This document shows, one piece after another, positions 8,491 to 16,646 of a stretch of 24,920 nucleotides of DNA; the first letter of the stretch is position 1, and the number at the start of each line of letters is the position of its first letter. Under the pieces are notes generated by a model that was not told the DNA's origin, ran no database searches, and saw only the letters and a program-made list of their open reading frames with translations. Both the position numbers and the translations under genes were made by a program. The DNA lies in NCBI GenBank assembly GCA_002372375.1, contig DFGJ01000018.1, positions 16,109-41,028 on the forward strand. Direction: 5' to 3'. The DNA is from Ruminococcaceae bacterium UBA3753 (GTDB lineage Bacteria > Bacillota > Clostridia > Oscillospirales > Acutalibacteraceae).

Positions 8491-8587
8491 AAACACGGAT
8501 GGCGTTTATGTGTGTCAGAGTAGATTGCCGGTGTGTTTATGGTTTTTATCGTGGGTTTAATGTGGTGACTTTTAGTATAGAGGTTAG

Positions 8588-9418
8588 GTGGATACCGTGA
8601 GATTATTACGAAGAACATATTTTTTTCTAGTTTTTTTCTTTCTTTATTTTCCTATCTTCGTGCTTATTTTGTTTTCTTTTAATAGTAGCAAGAGTAGGGC
8701 TGTGTTTTCTGGTTTTTCACTAAAATGGTACGAAAGACTCTTCAGTGACAAAGAAATCATGTTAGCACTCATGAACACCTTTTTGGTGGCTGTGGTTGCT
8801 TCGTTGTTAGCTGCAGTCATAGGTACTTTGGCTGCTTTGGGTTTGAATTATTTAAAAAAAAGACAGAAAAATCTTTTTTTACATTTGAACAGTACTTTTA
8901 TGATTGTTCCTGAAATAATAGAGGCTGTTTCACTCATGATGTTTTTTGTTTTTTTATTTAAAATTGTTAAGTTCCTTAAGTTAGGTCTTTTGACGTTAAT
9001 CCTGTCGCACACAACGATATGTATCCCTACAGTTGTATTGTCTGTACTGCCGAAACTTAAAAATCTTGATCCTGATTTGGAACTTGCTGCTCAAGACCTG
9101 GGTTGTACTCCAATAAAGGCTTTTTTTAAAGTTACGCTCTTTAATATTCTTCCCGGGATATTCTTCGGTATACTGATGTCTTTAACTTTATCGTTTGATG
9201 ACTTCGTTATAAGTTATTTTACAGGTGGTACTACTCAACTTTTACCGATTTTTATACACTCAATGACTAAAAAAATTGTGAGTCCAGAAATAAATGCCCT
9301 TTCAACTTTGTTTCTTGTTTTTGTTTTATTTTTAATGTTTGTGATAAATATTTCTAAAGTGTTTGAATTTAAAAGTAAAAAAATAGTTTTACGCAAAGAG
9401 CATAATATGCAACAATAA
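8588..9418 (+). CDS. potC: Spermidine/putrescine ABC transporter permease PotC
   Basis: PotC is the second membrane subunit of the polyamine importer. The protein (276 residues) has about six membrane helices, the PotC-like start of helix 1 and loop (YFPIFVLILFSFNSSKS, FSLKWYERLFSD), and the ATPase-docking EAA motif ELAAQDLGCTPIKAFFKVTLFNILPGI (about 161-187). The helix 5-6 region LTLSFDDFVISYFTGG is a strong family marker. Two start codons are possible: GTG at 8588 behind AGAGG, or GTG at 8597 behind GGTGG; they differ by three residues. potD follows after 89 bases on the same strand. The separation from potB by an inserted unit is unusual. Confidence 0.93.
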   Translation: MDTVRLLRRTYFFLVFFFLYFPIFVLILFSFNSSKSRAVFSGFSLKWYERLFSDKEIMLALMNTFLVAVVASLLAAVIGTLAALGLNYLKKRQKNLFLHLNSTFMIVPEIIEAVSLMMFFVFLFKIVKFLKLGLLTLILSHTTICIPTVVLSVLPKLKNLDPDLELAAQDLGCTPIKAFFKVTLFNILPGIFFGILMSLTLSFDDFVISYFTGGTTQLLPIFIHSMTKKIVSPEINALSTLFLVFVLFLMFVINISKVFEFKSKKIVLRKEHNMQQ

Positions 9419-9507
9419 TGTGAAAGGTATAGAAATAAGGCGTTGTTGACGTTCGGCTACTTTGAGGGCTTTATTTTCAGTTTATTGGGAGATAGTTTAG
9501 GTTTTAA

Positions 9508-10707
9508 TTGAAAAAAGTTGCTGTTGTTTTGTTTTTTTTTGTCTTTGTTTTTCTTGGCTATTTTTTCTTACTTTTGCCAAAAGACGGCAGTGTCATGGCT
9601 AATGTAGGGACGGGTTCCGGTAGAATTACTATAAATGTTTGCAACTGGGGTGAGTTTATATCTGACGGTAGTGATGGACTGCTAGATATAAATGATGAGT
9701 TTACAAAAAGAACCGGAATGAAAGTAAATTACACAACATTTCAGAGTAATGAAGACTTGTTTGCAAAGCTGGAAAATAAAGCGATTCAGTACGATGTCAT
9801 CATACCTTCGGATTATATGGTTTCACGTCTAATAAAAAACGGTCTTATAAGAAAGTTGGATTTTTCAATAATAGAAAATGAAAAGCTTATAGTGGATCAA
9901 CTTAAGCACCCCGATTTTGACCCAACTGGAGATTATTCTATACCGTATGTGTGGGGAGTTGTGGCTTTAATATATAACAAAAAAGCAGTAAATTTAGATA
10001 AAAAAAATATAGATTGGGGTGTTCTTTGGGACAAGTATTATAAAAATAAGGTTTTGATGTTCAACAATCCACGAGATGCGTTTTCTATCGCGCAGCTTAA
10101 GTTGGGCATAAATTTGAATAGCCTTGATGAAAAGGATTGGTTGTTAGCGTTTGAGGATTTGAAATTACAAAAAGAAGTTGTTCAATGTTACGTGATGGAC
10201 CAAATATTTGACAAAATGTCTTCTGAAGAAGCTTTTTTGGCACCATATTATCTTGGAGATGCCTTGACTTTGAGAGAAATTAATCCAAATTTAGGTATAG
10301 TCATTCCGAAAACTGGCACGAATAGATTTGTGGACTCTATGTGTGTGCCGGTAAATTCATCTCATCCAAAAGAGGCGATGATGTACATAAATTTTCTGTG
10401 CGATCCTGAGATTTCAGCTCAGAACTCAAAAAAAATAAAGTACTTTTCACCTATAATTGGTGTAAGTAAATTAGAAGAAATTCATGACGTTGAAAATTTG
10501 GAAAAAATTAAGAATCCAGAATTTACTAAAGGTTTTACTGATCTTGATGAGAGTACCAGGCATTTACTTAGTGAATTGTGGATTGATTTAAAACTAAACA
10601 AAAAAATTGCGTTGCACGAGATAGTAGTTGTTTTGTTTGCATTGCTATTACTAATAATGTTAGTGTTACGTAAAAAAATTAGGAGGGCTCTAGTAAGAAA
10701 ATTTTAA
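9508..10707 (+). CDS. potD: Polyamine-binding protein PotD, anchored at both ends
   Basis: PotD is the extracellular binding protein that delivers spermidine or putrescine to PotBC. Mature-domain features match the family: INVCNWGEFI at the start (42-51), YDVIIPSDYMVSRLIKNGLIRKLD, the IPYVWGVVALIYNKK segment (about 144-158), and DSMCVPVNSSHPKEAMMYINFL near the C-terminus. It begins with TTG at 9508; the ribosome binding site is weak (TAGG or GGGAG upstream). At 399 residues it is longer than usual (about 350). The N-terminal hydrophobic segment (4-23) lacks the cysteine lipobox expected of a Firmicute lipoprotein, and an additional C-terminal membrane helix (about 371-388) ends in a basic tail. 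I infer it is held in the membrane by these helices instead of by a lipid. Confidence 0.9.
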   Translation: MKKVAVVLFFFVFVFLGYFFLLLPKDGSVMANVGTGSGRITINVCNWGEFISDGSDGLLDINDEFTKRTGMKVNYTTFQSNEDLFAKLENKAIQYDVIIPSDYMVSRLIKNGLIRKLDFSIIENEKLIVDQLKHPDFDPTGDYSIPYVWGVVALIYNKKAVNLDKKNIDWGVLWDKYYKNKVLMFNNPRDAFSIAQLKLGINLNSLDEKDWLLAFEDLKLQKEVVQCYVMDQIFDKMSSEEAFLAPYYLGDALTLREINPNLGIVIPKTGTNRFVDSMCVPVNSSHPKEAMMYINFLCDPEISAQNSKKIKYFSPIIGVSKLEEIHDVENLEKIKNPEFTKGFTDLDESTRHLLSELWIDLKLNKKIALHEIVVVLFALLLLIMLVLRKKIRRALVRKF

Positions 10708-11483
10708 TAAATTTCTGTTTAGTTCCTTTTTTATTATAGTGAGATTCTATTTATGTTAAGTGAGTGATATTGTGAGAATCTAGTTTTTTGAAAAAAGCGA
10801 AGATTTGTTTTGAGCACTGCGCCAAAGGAATGTATGATTATAGTATTAGTAACATTTGTTGTGTGCTTTACAGGGCAATTAGCTAGAACTTGATTTTTTT
10901 ACTAGAGCTGTTTTTTTAAAACTCCGATTTTTTTATTCCACTAAATAGAGAAAAATTTTTTATTTACGGTAATCAAAATGTTTTTTTACGAACTATGACT
11001 TTCGCGCAGTATTGGGTTTCCGTAGCTTGTATGCTGTGAGTGTTTTGGCATTGATGAGTGTCTTTTATTTTGATTTTATCTTTTAAATTTCTTAAAACAT
11101 CGCGAATTTAAAATACTACAAACCCTATATTGAATTCTGTATATGATATTTTTGTGGCTTTTGCTTTAGTAAAAAAATTCTCACTAGCAGTGCAATTGGA
11201 TTATGTGTATCTTATTTTCACGTTATTTCATTATAAAACTAAGGTTAAACGAAGTTAATTTGTTCTGTTCATTGATAGTTTTTCTCATGAAAAAAATAAG
11301 TGGAAAAAATAATTTAAGTTAGCTTATGTAGATTAAATTTTTGAATTTTCTTAGCAATAATTTGCAAGCTGTTTATAACTATGCTGGTGGGGAGTGGTTT
11401 TCTAACTTGCGCTGTTTTTCTATTTTGTTTACAATAGTCTTGTTCCTGTTTTTTTATGTAGAATTTTTTAGGAGGTTTGTTCA
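10708..11483. other. Spacer between potD and mcsA
   Basis: This 775-base spacer is where ctsR would sit in a standard ctsR-mcsA-mcsB-clpC operon. No ctsR remnant or CtsR operator (direct repeat of GGTCAAA) is visible. A hydrophobic frame starting TTG at 11341 runs into mcsA in another frame but has no ribosome binding site. No clear terminator follows potD. Confidence 0.5.
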
Positions 11484-12005
11484 GTGCTTTGTCAGGTATG
11501 CGGAAAGAAAAATGCGAATGTTCATGTAAAGCAGATTGTTAATGATGTGAAGACGGAGATGATGCTGTGTGAGGATTGTGCACAAAATTTAGGTGTTACC
11601 TCTGCTATTGAAGAGGAGTTCAATTCTGGTTTTGGGGACTTGTTTGGCAGTTTTTTCCCAAGTTATGTTGCTTCTCCCTATAGGCTTGATTATTCGGTTA
11701 GTAGGTGTGAAAAATGTGGCACCTCGTTTGAAGATGTGTCTTCTACAGGTAAGTTAGGTTGTGCGAATTGCTATAAAACTTTTTACGATGAGCTTTTGCC
11801 TTATATCAAAAGGATACACGGTAATACTAAGCATGCTGGTAAGGTTGCTTTGTGCGCTAGAGCGTGTGCGGATAACTGCAAAAGTAAAATTGAGGAACTT
11901 CAAATTAAGCTGAAAAGAGCTGTAGAAAACCAGGAGTTTGAGCAGGCGGCTGTTTTTCGTGATGAAATAAAAAAACTTAAGGATGGGGGAAACTGTGATG
12001 AATAG
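11484..12005 (+). CDS. mcsA: McsA, zinc-binding activator of the protein-arginine kinase
   Basis: McsA binds and activates the McsB kinase in the ClpC quality-control pathway. The 173-residue protein shows four CxxC zinc-binding pairs (C3/C6, C29/C32, C75/C78, C93/C96) and a C-terminal UVR domain (about 135-168, with EFEQAAVFRDEIKKL). The start is GTG at 11484, seven bases after a strong AGGAGGT (11470-11476). The stop overlaps the mcsB start by 8 bases, so the two are translationally coupled. Unusual: three further cysteines, C124, C128 and C132, lie just before the UVR domain in a C-x3-C-x3-C pattern. I do not recall these from typical McsA and cannot say whether they bind metal. CtsR, the repressor normally encoded upstream, is missing. 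Confidence 0.92.
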   Translation: MLCQVCGKKNANVHVKQIVNDVKTEMMLCEDCAQNLGVTSAIEEEFNSGFGDLFGSFFPSYVASPYRLDYSVSRCEKCGTSFEDVSSTGKLGCANCYKTFYDELLPYIKRIHGNTKHAGKVALCARACADNCKSKIEELQIKLKRAVENQEFEQAAVFRDEIKKLKDGGNCDE

Positions 12006-13029
12006 TGCTGTTTGGTATAGTAAAGAGGGACAAAATAGCGACGTTGTGGTTAGTTCAAGGATTCGTTTGGCCCGTAATTTACCAGATGTCCCTTTTCCGA
12101 TTAGGTTAAGTAAGGAAACTGCGCAGGTTGTTGTATCGAGGATAGTTTCTGCGGTTGAAAAAACTGGCGAGCTTACTAAGTATGATTTCCAGTTTTTGGA
12201 CCTTTCAAAGCTCAGTCGTGTAAAGAGATTGTCTTTGCTTGAGAGGCATCTGATTAGTCCGGATTTGATTCAAAAAAGTAGTGGTACGGCATTACTTTCT
12301 TCTACAGATGAATCTGTTAGTATTATGGTAAATGAAGAAGACCACCTGAGGCTTCAGGTTATGCAAGCGGGTTTCGGACTACAGGAAATATATGTGTTAG
12401 CAGATAGTATAGATAATTTGCTGGATGCTAAATTGAAGTTCGCATTTGATGACTCGCTTGGATATTTGACGCAGTGTCCAACAAATTTAGGAACGGGGAT
12501 GCGTGCTTCGCTGATGCTTCATTTGCCGGCTTTGAAAAGAACGGGTGCAATCAACAATGTCGTAAAAAATTTGATTAAACTTGGTCTTACTATGCGTGGA
12601 ATGTATGGAGAGGGCACAGAGCCTGTAGGAGATATGTACCAGTTGTCTAATCAGGTGACGTTGGGAATTTCAGAGAAGGCAGCTGTGAAAAATCTTGAGG
12701 ATATTTCTATGCAATTAGTAAATCAGGAAAAGACAGCCAGAAATGAATTACGTTCAAGTCTATCCGTTCAAGATGAGATTCATCGTTCTTTCGGTTTACT
12801 TTCAAACTGTAGGTTACTAGGGTCTAACGAGTTTATGAGTCTGGTCTCTAATGTACGCTTTGGTGTTGCTGTGAATGAGTTGAAGAACTTATCTTTTGCT
12901 GACTTAAATTCTTTGATGTTTAAAGTGCAAGCAGCGTCCATATGTTTAGAGTATGGTGAAGAAACAAATGGTAAAGAGCAAAATCGGATCAGGGCGGATA
13001 TCGTTCGCAAGGCGCTTGGCGGAAGTTGA
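11998..13029 (+). CDS. mcsB: Protein-arginine kinase McsB
   Basis: McsB phosphorylates arginine residues on proteins, which marks them for the ClpC-ClpP protease. It belongs to the ATP:guanido phosphotransferase fold. I use ATG at 11998 (343 residues), which overlaps the mcsA stop and lies behind a GGGGGA; an in-frame ATG at 11983 is possible. Visible motifs: VVVSSRIRLARNL near the N-terminus, NEEDHLRLQ (112-120) with the acidic residues of the active site, YLTQCPTNLGTGMRASLMLHLP (156-177) and GMYGEGTEPVGDMYQLSNQ (201-219). The basic C-terminal stretch NRIRADIVRKALGG corresponds to the region that senses phosphoarginine in known McsB. Length and motifs are normal, so it should be active. clpC, normally next, is absent; the gene is followed by a repeat array. 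Confidence 0.96.
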   Translation: MNSAVWYSKEGQNSDVVVSSRIRLARNLPDVPFPIRLSKETAQVVVSRIVSAVEKTGELTKYDFQFLDLSKLSRVKRLSLLERHLISPDLIQKSSGTALLSSTDESVSIMVNEEDHLRLQVMQAGFGLQEIYVLADSIDNLLDAKLKFAFDDSLGYLTQCPTNLGTGMRASLMLHLPALKRTGAINNVVKNLIKLGLTMRGMYGEGTEPVGDMYQLSNQVTLGISEKAAVKNLEDISMQLVNQEKTARNELRSSLSVQDEIHRSFGLLSNCRLLGSNEFMSLVSNVRFGVAVNELKNLSFADLNSLMFKVQAASICLEYGEETNGKEQNRIRADIVRKALGGS

Positions 13030-13124
13030 CTTTTTTCGTTTAACTAGAAATCTTGACTTTGGTTCTCTTTTGTTGGTCAGTCTAACGTGTCTTCCATTTT
13101 TTTGTTTTATAACGTTCTTGTAAT

Positions 13125-13935
13125 TCAATTTTACGGCCTTGGCGTCGATGTGATGGGCGGTGCTTGGTCGTGGCTTTTTGTTGTTGCTTTTTATAAAAAG
13201 ACTAGTTAAATTATATGTTAAGATATTTTGTTCACTACGAGGTTTCTATTTTATTTCCCTTTTTATCATGTTTTTTTAACTACGTTTCTAGGGGCCTCGC
13301 CGCGGCCTTTATGTTATTAGTAGGTGTCGAGAGGATGCAGCTTTTTGCTATTGATTCTTATGAAAAGATTAGTTAAATCATATGTTAGAATATTTTGTTC
13401 ACTATGAGGCTTCTCTTTTATTTTCCTTTTTATCATGTTTTTTTAATACGTTTTTAGAGATTGTTCTGCGATCTTCATTGCACTTGTAGATGGTGTAAGT
13501 CCGCAATTTTTTATTACTGGTGTTTGTAAAAAGGACTAGTTAAACTATATGTTAAAACACTTTATTTCCCATAAGGTCTCTAATTTATTTTCTTTTTCAG
13601 CACATTTCTCTTTACTACTTTTTTAGAGCTTTTGCTGCTGCAGTTTTCATGCTATTGGTAGATGACGTGAATCCGTAGTTTTTTATTGCTAGTGTCTGTA
13701 AAAGGGATTAGCTAAGTTAAGTCCAATGTATGTTAGGATTTTTGCTTACTATGAGGTTTCTCGTTTGTTATTCTTTTTAACGTATTTTTCTTTACTGCAT
13801 TTTTAGAGGTTGCTCTGGAGTCTGCATGTCACCGGTAATTGTCGTGAGGCCGTAATTTCTCGGTGCTAGTGCTTGTAAAAAGATCGGTCAAGTCCGGTAT
13901 ATGCTAACGTATTTTACTCACTATAAGATAATATA
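13125..13935 (+). repeat. Degenerate tandem array, five units of 167-176 bp
   Basis: A recurring block resembling ACTAGTTAAA...TATGTTA...TTCACTACGAGGTTTCT begins at 13201, 13368, 13535, 13707 and 13883, giving periods of 167, 167, 172 and 176 bases. A partial copy precedes the first block. Units also share TTTTTAGAGG-like and TTTTTTATTGCTAGTG-like stretches but differ by many substitutions. The period is not a multiple of three and all frames are stopped, so the array is non-coding. It starts about 100 bases after mcsB. I do not recognise the unit. Confidence 0.8.
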
Positions 13936-13998
13936 GCGTCATTTAAATGCAATTTGATTTTTTTCGTAGGGGTTGCTATGTGTTAGGGTCTGCGTTGA

Positions 13999-14025
13999 CC
14001 CCAGTATCAGTATCTGGGGCCTTTT
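13999..14025 (+). terminator. Terminator-like hairpin with a competing stem
   Basis: CCCCAG (13999-14004) pairs with CTGGGG (14014-14019), followed by CCTTTTCT. The same CCCC can instead pair with an upstream GGGGTT (13969-13974 with 13997-14002), so the two stems exclude each other, as in attenuators. No plus-strand gene follows, so a regulatory role is doubtful. It may end a transcript from the repeat array. Confidence 0.45.
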
Positions 14026-14131
14026 CTGTATTTCGGTGTACGATTTTAAATGAAATATTTTAAACTGTAAAAATCTGTAAGATTTAGTTCACGCTTGCGT
14101 GTACAATTTAGGAGCTAAAATATAAGGCGAT

Positions 14132-14992
14132 TTAACTCCTGCAACCGCAACCAGAACTGGAAACATCAGGGCGAAGCTCTGTTACTCTTGGAGGAAAAAA
14201 TTCTTCTGTTGGAAATTCCAGTTTGCTAAACAGTTCACATGGATCATCTGAGCTTGTTATGCACTCTTTTTCTGGGACGCAGAAGTCATAAGTTGGTATT
14301 AACATTTGCACGCTTCTTTCGATTTGTACGATAGTAAATATTCCAATTGTTACATAAACGAAATTACCGGATTTAACAATAGAGAAATCTCCGCCATATT
14401 TTCTGCAGATACTTTCGGGGATAGGGCATGAAGGATCTGTATTTTCCCCAGACTTGTACTGTACCTTGGCACTTAGACCTATCGGTTCTGCTACTTGAAC
14501 AGTTGCTTTTGGTAGGTTACAAGATGCATTAGTTAAATCAGAATCTTCGCTGCAGGGGCTGGAACTAAATATTTTAACATTACCCTCACTACCGAACAAT
14601 ATAACCTTTTTACTATAAACTGAAAGTCCGCTGACATTTACTGGTGAAGATGCTGGTGCTAAGAATACTTCCAAATTCACTTCAAAGAAAAATGTCATTT
14701 CTACTGAATAAAAACCTTTATTAAATGGTACGGGCTCCAAATTTACATATACTGTTATTACGCTAACGTCATCTATTCTGACACTACAAGCTTGATCTAT
14801 AACATGCTGCCCTGATTCAGTGAAGTATACTCTTAAGTCCTGTAAGCAGTCTTTATCAGCGCATGAGTCGTACACTCTGTATGCATCTATGCAAACGGCC
14901 TCTTTGAAACAAGAGCTGCCTCCAATTTGTGGATCTTTAATAGCGTTGTTTCCATTTTTTGACGAATTACTATATATGTTGCTGTCTGCCAT
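14132..14992 (-). CDS. Conserved clostridial protein of unknown function
   Basis: This 286-residue protein is of a type I have seen only as hypothetical proteins in Clostridia, especially Oscillospiraceae-like lineages. The conserved core runs from SSCFKEAVCIDAYRVYDSCADKDCLQDLRVYFT (about 26-58) through VYVNLEPVPFNKGFYSVEMTFFFEV (about 80-105) to KKVILFGSEGNVKIFSS (about 128-144). It has a cysteine-rich end, GCGC near 281-284. There is no signal peptide or clear membrane helix. Cysteine spacing (C28, C34, C44, C49) suggests metal binding or disulfides. A role in a spore coat or similar layer has crossed my mind because of the cysteine-rich tail, but I have no proof. The start is certain: AGGAGG lies 5 bases before the ATG. 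It is a single-gene unit, on the opposite strand to mcsAB and hprK. Confidence 0.85.
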   Translation of the reverse strand: MADSNIYSNSSKNGNNAIKDPQIGGSSCFKEAVCIDAYRVYDSCADKDCLQDLRVYFTESGQHVIDQACSVRIDDVSVITVYVNLEPVPFNKGFYSVEMTFFFEVNLEVFLAPASSPVNVSGLSVYSKKVILFGSEGNVKIFSSSPCSEDSDLTNASCNLPKATVQVAEPIGLSAKVQYKSGENTDPSCPIPESICRKYGGDFSIVKSGNFVYVTIGIFTIVQIERSVQMLIPTYDFCVPEKECITSSDDPCELFSKLEFPTEEFFPPRVTELRPDVSSSGCGCRS

Positions 14993-15728
14993 AATGTCCT
15001 CCTAATAAAACTTAATTTTTGTATAATTCTTTATACATAGTATTTATATTTTGTGTTTTTGTTACTTGATATGGCGGTAGTATAAACAAAAGTATTTTAA
15101 AGCTTCTTTAACCTTGTTTTTTAATATTTCATGGCGATCTGTTTATTATTAATTTATTAGAACTAAAAAAAATTATGACACTTTAAAAATCATATAGACT
15201 TAATTTGAAGTTAGAAAAGTGTCTTATAAATTATTTATTGAATTAATACAATAAACAAAATATTGTATAATTTATTGATATGATATATTCTATTTGTGGT
15301 TTAATTGGCAGTTTAAGTATGAATGTTTAGATTTGGTACTAATGTTGATAAGGAGGGAAACTCAAAAAAATTAGCCAAGAGTAGGGACGTAGCATAGTGA
15401 AAAAGGATAGAGCTTGTAAGAAGTGTTTGTAATGTGTAGAGATGGAGTAGAGGATTAGATGTTAAAAAATTTTGGAAATTTGTATAAAAATGTTCGGATG
15501 TGTTGCTTTCAATATGGACGTAGAGTTGGGAGGAATGGAGTCCCAGCAGAGCTTTGGTATAGCAGTACAATTAATGGATAGTGTAGGTTTCTGGTCTGCG
15601 TTTTTTTTGAAAAGCATGTAGAAAAAAAGTTTTCAAAGTGAGATTTGGAGTATCTAGTGTAGATTTGGTTTTGTTTTTGGTAATTGCTTTTTATAGTTTC
15701 AAATTGCTTTGGTTGGAGTAGAAATTTC
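14993..15728. other. Divergent spacer between the clostridial gene and hprK
   Basis: This 735-base region carries the promoters of two divergent genes. Around 15230-15275 lies an AT-rich cluster of inverted words: TTATTG, CAATAA and TTTATTG, separated by 8-16 bases, next to TATAAT. It may be an operator or promoter. Short plus-strand frames (for example ATG 15490 to 15621) lack ribosome binding sites. A minus-strand frame at 15313-15570 has none either and no recognisable product. Confidence 0.5.
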
Positions 15729-16646
15729 GTGAATTATATAGATAAAAAAATTAGCATTTTAGATATTATAGATACTTTATCTCTTAAAATTATCTATTGC
15801 AAAGGAAAAATTTCTAATTATTATGTGGAAAGCGCACAAGTCAGTAGGTTGGCATTGTGTTTGTTGAATTCTTTTTCAAAATATGAGCCTGCAAATGCAA
15901 TGATGGTTGGGCTAACAGAAATTGAGTTTTTAAAAAAAAGCAGTATAGAAGTTCAGGTTCAGCTCTTAGAAAAATTGTATAAAACTCCTCCACCACTGAT
16001 AGTTTTAAGCAATAACGTGTCTGAAAGTGAAAAGTGTGTAAAAATATTTGAAGGATGTTCGGTCCCAGTAGTTAAAACTGGGGATGAAACTTTGTCTTTT
16101 TTATCTAAGTATTTTGAATATCTTAGTCTGCAGCTTGCTCGCAGTCAAACTATACATGGTGTGTTAATGGATATATATGGTGAAGGTATTTTAATTACTG
16201 GTAAAAGTGGTATAGGAAAAAGTGAATGTGCTGTTGAACTTATACGTCGAGGGCATAAATTTGTAGCTGATGATGCAGTTATGATCAAGGCAGTAAATGA
16301 TAAAGAGCTTGTAGGGATGGCGCCCAAAAATATTAGTAATTTTCTAGAATTACGTGGAATAGGTGTTATAAATATAAAAACAATGTTTGGTGTGTATAAA
16401 ATTAAGAAACAAAAAAAAATTAAAATGGAAGTAAGATTACAAGGGTGGAATGAGTTTTCAAACAGAGATCGGCTCTTCGTGTTTCCTGAAGAGACAGAAA
16501 TTTTCGGAATTAAGATACCAAGAATTAATATACCTGTAAATTCAGGCCGCAGCATACCCGTAATTATTGAGACTGCAGTTATGAATGCTATAAATCGTTC
16601 TAAGGGTTACGATGCAACTGAGAGTCTTATTAGGTGCTTAAAATAG
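15729..16646 (+). CDS. hprK: HPr kinase/phosphorylase
   Basis: HprK phosphorylates and dephosphorylates HPr at Ser46 in response to ATP, phosphate and fructose-1,6-bisphosphate, and thereby controls carbon catabolite repression in Firmicutes. The 305 residues (from GTG 15729, with GGAG upstream) hold the typical two-domain layout. The C-terminal kinase half shows TIHGVLMDIYGEGILITGKSGIGKSECAVELIRRGHKFVADDAV, with the P-loop at about 158-166 and the catalytic histidine near 143. The family signature LELRGIGVINI lies at about 206-216. A TTG at 15684 would add 15 residues that do not align to the family start. Length is normal (about 310). No lgt or ppaX, common neighbours, is seen. The stop codon abuts the first unit of a repeat array. 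Confidence 0.95.
   Translation: MNYIDKKISILDIIDTLSLKIIYCKGKISNYYVESAQVSRLALCLLNSFSKYEPANAMMVGLTEIEFLKKSSIEVQVQLLEKLYKTPPPLIVLSNNVSESEKCVKIFEGCSVPVVKTGDETLSFLSKYFEYLSLQLARSQTIHGVLMDIYGEGILITGKSGIGKSECAVELIRRGHKFVADDAVMIKAVNDKELVGMAPKNISNFLELRGIGVINIKTMFGVYKIKKQKKIKMEVRLQGWNEFSNRDRLFVFPEETEIFGIKIPRINIPVNSGRSIPVIIETAVMNAINRSKGYDATESLIRCLK

Larger units (their letters stand above)
8004..8587. other. Spacer between the inserted gene and potC
   Basis: There is a weak reading frame up to 8245 (its last 45 codons could start at a GTG at 8108), but it has no ribosome binding site and no recognisable product. The stretch contains a good terminator at 8298-8327 and a candidate promoter for potCD at 8462-8490. 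Confidence 0.5.
13030..14131. other. Non-coding region after mcsB
   Basis: The stretch is filled mostly by the degenerate repeat array (13125-13935) and a terminator-like structure (13969-14025). A perfect short inverted repeat CACGC-TT-GCGTG lies at about 14090-14101, just after the end of the minus-strand gene, without a T-tract. No gene is seen and clpC is not present. Confidence 0.6.

Noticed and set aside
6272..8587. Insertion sequence carrying the coiled-coil gene
   Set aside because: No transposase, terminal inverted repeats or target duplication visible on either side.
11341..11529. Hydrophobic 62-codon frame overlapping the mcsA start
   Set aside because: TTG start without ribosome binding site, and the AGGAGGT at 11470-11476 clearly serves mcsA in another frame.
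15313..15570. 85-codon minus-strand frame before hprK
   Set aside because: No ribosome binding site; low-complexity Leu/Ser/Thr composition typical of antisense chance frames.
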